A stretch of 64,000 nucleotides of DNA from Hygrocybe punicea (lineage: Eukaryota > Basidiomycota > Agaricomycetes > Agaricales > Hygrophoraceae): the NCBI GenBank assembly GCA_963556145.1, contig OY744470.1, positions 992,001-1,056,000 of the forward strand, given 5' to 3'. The notes below the pieces were generated by a model, which saw only the letters and a list, made by a program, of their open reading frames with translations, ran no database searches and was not told where the DNA came from. The number at the start of each line of letters is the position of its first letter. The stretch's first letter is position 1. This document shows, piece by piece, positions 57,423-64,000 of the stretch. The position numbers and the translations under genes were made by a program.

Positions 57423-58929
57423 CTAGAAAATGTCGTTTAGCACATGTTCATATCCATTCCTTTTATGCGCACCGAGGAAAGGATGATCACAAGCTGCCCT
57501 CATTAGATCATTTTCAATTTCACGCTCGTCAGCCTTTAGCGAAGACTGGTCGTCGCCTGGAGCCATTTTGTGTAGCACGTCATGGAGCCAAGAGTCCGAT
57601 TGCAATGTCAATCCATCAGGGTTCCGTTGGCGCCCAGGGGGTTGATAGGTTCCGCTGTCGTGCCCGTCGCCACTGTCATCTCCTTCTACATCGTCTTCAC
57701 CATCGTCTCCGCCTCTTCCTCTGCGTCCTTCTTCGCCTCCGCCTCCGCCCCTTCTTATGCCCTTGTCTCCGCCTCTGCTTGGACCTCCGCCTCCATCTCC
57801 ATCCTCGTGGCGCGTTTCACTCGGACTTCCGTCGCCACACCTACCTGGGTTTTCCTTTCGTCCAAGAATGTTGAATATCTTGGAGTTCAACTTCGAGTCT
57901 TTGACAATCTTCATTAAAGTCCATGCAAAACGAGCATAAAGTGCCTCGTGAGATAGATTGTGTTTATGATCGAAAACAACGTTATGAAACTGGTTGGCGT
58001 ATTCTGCACCGTCCCGAAGGAAGTGAACGAAGAGTTGGCCACATTTCGGGACAATCGCAAACCAGGCTCGATCAAATATTGGAATGTGCAAGTCGTATCG
58101 GAGACAAAACAGGTTTCGCGGGGATTGGTGAAATGGCATGGTGGGGCTAAGGTAGTCGTCCATTCTGTTCTTTTGAAGCTATAAGTTCTTCGATTAGGCT
58201 ACAACAGACTGGAACTGCGGAAGCACGCACCCAAATGTCGTCCTCCTTATTCACAATGTGAGCAGTCGTAAGGCCCATCGTATATCCTGAGATGAGACAA
58301 ATGGTGTCCCTAGACTTTATTCTGTCGCTCACTGCTGTCCAATTAACGGCCGACATCGGACTTGGCTCGTTCGGCACCGAATCCCAAGAATGGGGAATTT
58401 TCTCGTGTGGAAACCTCCAATTCTGGAACTCATCACAAATGGGATATAGCTCCCCAGTTTCGGTGTTGTCGTCAAGATGGTAATAATACCTATCGGGAAG
58501 GAGAATTGAATCTAAGGGAACACTAACACGATCGGCATTGCGGGTGCGGGATTTGGAAAGGTATCCGGGGCGATTACAAGCTAGAATCGTGCATGCAGTG
58601 ATAACCGTTTCGTGATGGACACCGTACTGAGGTTGTGCAGGCAGTTGGTCATACGCGGGAAGGGTACAGAACACATGGTCGTTGGCGGGATGAAGCAATT
58701 TGAGAAACTTCGGATGAGAAGGTGGGCCTTCCTGATAATGGGGGATTGGTGGTCGTTCGTAGCGAAGGTTGCCTATAGTAGTGTCAGAGAGAATGGGCAA
58801 AGTGGCTGAAGTGGAAGGGAGCCTCGGGACATGACTCGGACCCGTTGAGGCTTCTTCCTTTTTCTTTCCCTTGCTAGAGGAAGGGATAGGGACCAAATCG
58901 TCGCCTTTCTGCTTTTTCTTCGGTGGCAT
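57423..58929 (-). CDS. HNH-endonuclease-like fungal protein
   Basis: Two exons, 58929-58231 and 58178-57423, joined by a 52-nt intron (GTGCGT...TAG) in phase 0, give 484 aa. The start MPPKKKQKGDDLVPIP is basic and low-complexity. The HNH_2-like core is CLISGYTMGLTTAHIVNKED (residues ~210-230, with the Cys and the AHI histidine). It continues across the junction to NLFCLRYDLHIPIFDRAWFA and FAIVPKCGQLFVHFL. A Gly/Asp/Glu-rich linker and a C-terminal helix follow. Hundreds of such genes exist in agarics as a lineage-specific expansion, and most have no known function. Nuclease activity is inferred from the motif only. It is immediately next to the duplicated ISA2-AsnRS segment. The gene seems intact. 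Confidence 0.75.
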
Positions 58930-59011
58930 TCCCGTTTGCTGCGAATAGTGGTCGTACTAGTAGTCGCACCTGCGTGTGACGCTATGGCCGCTATAGGTAG
59001 GTTTGCTGATG

Positions 59012-59189
59012 TAAACCATCCAACATCCTCGTCGACGCGGTCTCCATGTCCCTCCTCAATGGGTCCAGTATCGACTTTGCCACCGAACTCATTGGCAGCA
59101 GCTTCCGCGTTCTCCATAACCCACATGCTAAAGGGAGCGGGTGTGGATGTGGTGTGAGCTGGGAACTTAAAGTGTAGTAAACCATTGTT
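59012..59189 (+). pseudogene. ISA2 last-exon fragment
   Basis: Encodes the Isa2 C-terminus (SNILVDAVSMSLLNGSS ... GSGCGCGVSWEL) without its first two exons or splice acceptor, so it is a truncated leftover of the duplication. Confidence 0.9.
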
Positions 59190-61490
59190 AGAACCCGCGA
59201 CGTCTACGTACGACACATTTTCTATAACATATATCACGAGCGGTAATCCGACATCTATATGACATTCATCACAACCGACTGTAGCATTGATCAAGGGGTT
59301 GCTCGACCTGGCCATCTAAGATTAAAAATAAACAATCGACAGTGGGAAGCAGGTGAAGAAGGTAAACGCTAACCTTGGGTACAGCGAGCATTCCCTATTT
59401 TCACATCGCCAATCTCGTCATCAGCTGAATAAACAGAGGAAGAGCAAAGGACTCACCTCACGGTATATCGATTGGCTAGCCAAGCCAAGAAACGCTAAGA
59501 AGCAATCCAAGTTTAGCTTACACCCAAATGCGAAATTACTACAGAAACTCACTTCTACGCCTAACCCGTACCCGCCATGCTCGCACGTTCCATATTTGCG
59601 TTGATCGGTAAACCAGTAATAGGGTGCTGGATCAATCCCTTCGCGTTTATACGCGGCAAGAAGTTCTTCCATATCCGCTATCCTCATGGATCCACCTTGT
59701 GACGGGATCACCAAGCTATCATGGAGGGAGTGGGGGGGGGCTAAAGGATATCAACGCACCAACAATCTCACCCACTCCAGGCATCAACAAATCACAACTC
59801 TCGGTGAAAACTGGTCCACCTTGTTCTCCGCCCTCCATCTTCTTCATATAAAAAGCCTTGAGTTCTGCAGGGAAGCCGTACAGAAAGACCGGCGTGCCAA
59901 TAATATCAGTCATCTGTCGCTCTGCGGATTCGGCAATATCGTCCCCAACGGTGTGTTCAACCATTTTCGAATTTCCGTGTTCGTCCTTGACAACGTTGCC
60001 TTCAGCATCCTCAGCCTCGTGCTTGATCCCGTGTTCGTTCAACCATTTGATAGCTTCCACATACGAGAGGCGGAGGAAAGGTCGAGCGGGTGCTTGGAAG
60101 TTGGGGTTGAGCTGTTTGATAACGGTCGCCGACTTATCGTTTGCGAGGAGGCGATCAACAGTCTCGCAAATCTAGGATGACGTATGAGACTAAAATTGAG
60201 CGGTTGCAAACTTCAATTATCGCACAATGCTTTCAATATGCTCCATGAGATCTTCGAATGTGATAAACGCTAGTTCTGCTTCAAGGTGCGTGTATTCGCT
60301 TAAATGTCGGCGGGTGTGGCTTTTGATGTCAACACAAAGTATGATATCAGTGTTTGCGAAAAAAAAAAAAAAAGAATTACAGACCTCTTTTCGGCACGGA
60401 AACTCTCCTGGACACAGAATACATCGCCAAGTGACGGCAGACAAGTTTCCAAATACAGTTGTGAGCTTTGGGTGAGGAAGGCCGGTTGGCCGTAATAGTC
60501 TAACTTGAAGAGAGTTGCCCCTCCTTCGACCTGGGTTTGGACAAGGCATGGTGGAGTGACTTCGAGCAGACTGTGCGAATCCAAGGACTCCCGAAAACTT
60601 GTAAGCAAGAACGCGCGGAGACGAAGGACATTGGACGCCGTCTCTCCCCGAAGAACGAGGTGCCTGAGGTCCGCCTGAATTGATGGATCAGATTTCTAAC
60701 AAATCACCGTCAGAACGCGCTGGTCCCAGGTACGATTTAACGCGCCTCATTCCATCTGTTAGTAAATGCGTCGTCGGCACCAGGGGCAGGACCGACGATA
60801 CGCCAGTAGTCAACAATGAGCTCGTGACCACCCGGAGCAGATTTCCCTTCGGGAACAGCTTGCAGCGTTCCGACAAGCTCGATGGCTGACTCCAAGGTCA
60901 GAGTCAGAGCATGATACGTTTGGCTCTGAAAGAAGTTACGGTCAGCAACCGAGGACTGGCGTAAAAAAAAAAAAAAAGGCACAACGCGTGTGTCACACAC
61001 GTACAACACGACCAGATAAAATAGATTGCAAATATCCAGTGCCATCCCGCAAGACCAGGAAGATGATGTCTTTTTGTGGGCGCAAACGATGGACCCAACC
61101 GAAAACGCGGACGCGTTGTGAGCGCATTTCGGTCAGGTGTCCGATTTTCGCCTTCAAATCGAGACAGCATTCAGTCAGCCGACAATGAAATACAGTTAGT
61201 GCTATAGAAGTCGAACCTTGACGGCTTTTGGAAGGGCGCTATCCTCCGAGAGGACAATCATCTTGCTGTCTTCCAATAGTTTTTCCCGTCGTTGCCGTTC
61301 CTCCTGATTCTCTCTGGCCTCCTTTTCCGCCAGCTCTTCTTGCTTCTTAAGTTTTTTGTGCAGACCATCTGCGCCCTTCTTGGCCCTTTTTAAAGAAGAT
61401 TGCGTTGCCTCTTCATACTCTACAGAGGCGTCCTTTCGGATCAGAAGTTGCAAGGTGGTAGATGTAGCATGAGTGAACAGTGCAAATGCA
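59012..61490. repeat. Duplicated segment, copy 2
   Basis: Matches 25661-27703 plus 35617-36021. Starts abruptly in the ISA2 last exon (TAAACCATCCAACATCC) and ends in the first AsnRS exon. It is uninterrupted, so it shows the pre-insertion state of the copia site. Confidence 0.92.
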
Positions 61491-61570
61491 AGAGTCTGAT
61501 AAGGCTGATCAGCGGCACCGTTTCCTGTAACGTCTGAACCAGTGGTTTCGTCTACGTGTATCGTGGCCAT
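59291..61570 (-). CDS. DED81: Asparaginyl-tRNA synthetase, cytosolic (complete copy)
   Basis: Multi-exon minus-strand gene, start [13 protein letters not shown] at 61570, stop 59291-59293. The N-terminal part is a Lys/Glu-rich helix ([20 protein letters not shown]) typical of eukaryotic AsnRS. The OB-fold anticodon domain follows ([20 protein letters not shown]), then class II catalytic motifs. These include [49 protein letters not shown] (motif 2), [11 protein letters not shown] and the C-terminal [14 protein letters not shown] (motif 3), ending [15 protein letters not shown]. Introns are ~50-60 nt. It attaches Asn to its tRNA in the cytosol. A disrupted second copy lies at 25940-36021. It is 130 bp downstream of RPC40 and in the same direction. 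Confidence 0.9.
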
Positions 61571-61699
61571 CAAGGTGAAAGCTTGGTGAAAGAATCCGAT
61601 GCAGAGATTGAAGATATCAGAATTTACTTTTAACTTTATTTGACTCAAAGTAGTCATGTGATGGCATGGTATTTATCTTATCTTATCGATGGAACGAGT

Positions 61700-63052
61700 T
61701 CATACGTTGGCCATGTCAACATCTATCTTTCCCTCCACCTCATCGAGCAGTGCTTCTGCTGCCTGCCGAATATTTGCAATTTTTCCTCTCATAACATTGA
61801 TCGCTTCTGGGAAAAGACGTTGCGGCGCATAAGGTCCTTCTGACTCGATACTAACTGTGGACACCCATGAGAATGTGAATTATTTGATAAAGAAAAAGAC
61901 TAACATAAATAAAAGTCTCGGACTCGCTTCAGCTCGACGCATCCTTCAAACTCGGTGTGCCGCAATGCCTCTCTGCTCACTGTATCTCGGCGCATATTTT
62001 TCTCATCCACAGCGACGGCTTTTGTATGTGGGTTTACGCGGATTACGCCTGGAGAGAAGCATTTTTGGAATTTTTCGGCTAACTGTGGCGGAACCGGTTT
62101 TTGAGGGTTGAGGATGATGAGTGGGAGGAGACGATATGATGCTGTGGCTATAATGCACAACTTGTGTCAATCATTTCATCAAGACATGGCCGCAGACTGG
62201 TGGCACATACCGACAGGACTAAATTTTGCGTGATCTTTCCCGACACCCTTGACCGCGTGTAATTCCATATCAATCTCCTGCCCAGGTCTCAGTTTCGCAA
62301 TCACGATGTTCGGATTCATCGGTGCAGGTGGGTTAGTGGCAAATACGGAGCCTTGTTCGCCTTTGGGCTCCCACTTGAGATGCGACGAGAGGACTTCAGG
62401 ATTGGTGTAGAGCTTAGCGGGATCTGTTTCACGTTCTTTCACCTTTTCATTCCGTGAGCAGGTGACTTGTAGACGAAAAACAATTGTATTATGATCTGTT
62501 GCTTGGTCTGCGTTACCTGTGCGGGACGTGAATGGGTAAAGGTAAATAAGGGATGAAAATAATTACTCTTTTTCATCTCTATCAATGCAGGATCGATATT
62601 AAGAGGCACCAATCCCAGACGGTGCGAAAACACTTCGTCGACGATAACGGAAGTATTGTTCCATATGTACGCGTCTTCGATTGCAACTGTCGGAACCTGA
62701 GCAAGACAGGTGATATCGCAAAATCGTGTAACACCAGAATGACTGACCTCCGCAATGATAATCCTTCGGAACGCATTTGCTATAGATGCATCGACGCCGA
62801 CCAAATCAAACTCAATCGAGCGTTGTGACAGACGTTGAATTTGGACTTGGAGTTTCTATCCTTGCCGCAACTCAACGTCAACTTGACGGGCCCAACATGA
62901 AGTTGTCCCACACGCACCCGTTTGAATATGGCAAGATCCCAAGCATTGTCTTCGCCATGATAATGTCCTGGATAATCCACACTTGAGATATTCGAAACAC
63001 GGCTTGTGCCAATATTGACGTGTCGTCTCTGGTCATGCCAAGCTGCACGCAT
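61700..63052 (-). CDS. RPC40: RNA polymerase I and III shared subunit AC40
   Basis: Multi-exon gene, ATG 63052 (MRAAWHDQRRHVNIGTSRVS), stop 61700-61702. Blocks in order: DYPGHYHGEDNAWDLAIFKR; then RSIEFDLVGVDASIANAFRR, the alpha-motif that pairs with AC19. Next are VPTVAIEDAYIWNNTSVIVD and EVFSHRLGLVPLN, LYTNPEVLSSHLKWEPKGEQ, PNIVIAKLRPGQEIDMELHA, VKGVGKDHAKFSPV, and ATASYRLLPLI. The C-terminus is ESEGPYAPQRLFPEAINVMR. This is the eukaryotic RpoA/Rpb3-like subunit RPC40 (human POLR1C). It acts in the core of RNA polymerases I and III. The first intron's donor is not fully certain. It appears intact. Confidence 0.88.
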
Positions 63053-63167
63053 ACCGCTTAGAGAGAATTTGCCGCACGTGACGCTCTTTGGATCCTATTT
63101 TTCTTATTTAGGAGGAGCCAGGGGCAAAATATAATCCGCAAATAAAGTCGCTACTCCGTTACATCGC
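63053..63167. promoter_or_regulatory. Divergent promoter between RPC40 and the patatin-like gene
   Basis: 115 bp between two outward-facing ATGs. Includes CCGCACGTGACG, an E-box-like CACGTG, at about 63073. Confidence 0.5.
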
Positions 63168-64000
63168 ATGGCCGAGCCTAGCACTGGACTCAGGTTGCTG
63201 TCATTTGGTGTGTCTTTTTCATCTACTCTAGATACCTCGTTTGACCGTTGCCACTGGCAGATGGGGGTGGTGTAAGGGGGTTGTCAGAACTGTTAATCCT
63301 GCAGCGGCTTATGCTTGGCATTCAAACGGCTGCAAATCTCCCCAACGAACCACTTCCTTGCCAAGTTTTTGATATGATCTGTGGGACTAGTTCTGGAGGG
63401 TTAGCTGTATTCCCCTCAGTATATGCCATCTATTCATTGCTCTCTTTATTTCAAAGGCTCATTGCTTTAATGCTTGGCCGCCTTGGTATGTCGGCCACTG
63501 AAGCCATCCAGGCATACCACACTCTTTCTGAAACCGTAGTTTCCCATGGGAAGAAACATTTTGGAGTTGGCAAGTACAAGGCAAGTGTCTTCGAATCCGC
63601 AGTCAAAAAGATTGTCAGGGAACGATCAGGGCATGAGGACTTGCGCCTGATTGACAATCGGTGGAACCACAACGGGTGCCCAACGTATGTAGAGTCATCT
63701 GGCCATCCGCTCCCCTTTTTACTACTATACTTCAGTTTTGTGTGCGCCCGGAATGCGGGAAACCTCGAGAATGCTTCCGCCCTCCTGTTTCGTACCTACA
63801 AAACAAATGACACCCCCAATTGCACAATATGGCAAGCTGCCCGTGCCACATCTGCCGCACCTTCGTTGTTCGAGAGTATCACCATCGATGGTGTAACATA
63901 TGTTAATGAGGGCTTCGAGTCCAACAACCCTACATTTGCACTCTTCATAGAAGCAAGAACAGCTTTTCCCAACCGGCCGATTGCATGTGTCGTTAGTATC
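63168..64000 (+). CDS. Patatin-like phospholipase domain protein (partial)
   Basis: Start MAEPSTGLRLLSF at 63168. A first intron (about 63208-63260) joins to DGGGVRGLSELLILQ, the oxyanion-loop motif GGGxRG. The next block FDMICGTSSGG / LIALMLGRLGMS carries the nucleophile GTSSG across a second short intron (about 63399-63456). A further intron sits near 63687-63733. The segment SAAPSLFESITIDGVTYVNE then EGFESNNP shows the region where the catalytic Asp-Gly (DGG/DGA) normally stands; here the text reads NEGF, so this Asp may be replaced. The protein continues past the window. In fungi such N-terminal patatin domains often head NLR-like proteins with NACHT/NB-ARC and TPR parts; whether that applies here is not visible. 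Confidence 0.85.

Noticed and set aside
1..64000. CRISPR arrays or bacterial insertion sequences
   Set aside because: No regularly spaced short repeats with unique spacers; all tandem arrays are head-to-tail satellites or iterons, and every mobile element is of eukaryotic type.

Overview
The window looks like a repeat-rich piece of a basidiomycete (Agaricomycete) genome. The evidence is the very short GT-AG introns (about 46-75 nt) in almost every gene, the fungal housekeeping genes, and the transposon families: KDZ with cysteine-cluster domains, Plavaka, Ty1/copia, hAT and Tc1/mariner types. No bacterial operon structure, CRISPR array or RNA gene was seen. Gene names rest on recognised protein motifs, not database searches.

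Layout. 1-5200: the end of a Plavaka transposase, a damaged PCL-type cyclin and poor-quality sequence. 5201-12701: a 7.5 kb KDZ-type DNA transposon with long inverted ends that carry arrays of 60-bp repeats. It holds a multi-exon transposase (+) and two intact accessory genes (-); every exon phase worked out here closes. 13155-21927: two more multi-exon transposon-like or lineage-specific genes (-) around a broken SF3A1 fragment. 22200-27703: host genes, namely a tandem-BTB gene with a premature stop, SPP2, ISA2, and an asparaginyl-tRNA synthetase (AsnRS) copy facing ISA2.

27704-35616: a young Ty1/copia element with identical LTRs, inserted in the AsnRS copy. Its pol is split by an even younger, smaller non-autonomous LTR element (30864-33477) that carries its own 653-codon ORF and a clear tRNA primer-binding site. 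36041-44270: a large palindrome, a decayed mariner-like element (with an assembly gap) and a decayed Plavaka gene hit by a hAT-type non-autonomous element. 44502-57000: a decayed gene interrupted by a second non-autonomous LTR element (45104-47734), a palindrome inside a MULE-like fragment, a solo LTR, and two more copies of the same hAT-like family.

57423-64000: host genes resume with an HNH-nuclease-like gene, a second (complete) AsnRS, RPC40 and the start of a patatin-like phospholipase. About 2.4 kb spanning the ISA2 3' exon and AsnRS occurs twice, at 25661-36021 and 59012-61490. ISA2 is complete only in the first copy and AsnRS only in the second, so roughly 33 kb of mobile DNA now separates what was probably one contiguous block SPP2-ISA2-AsnRS-RPC40, or the assembly has joined two haplotypes.

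The most novel items are the intact three-gene KDZ element, the two Pro-rich non-autonomous LTR elements and the hAT-like family with GGGTAC-type subterminal repeats.
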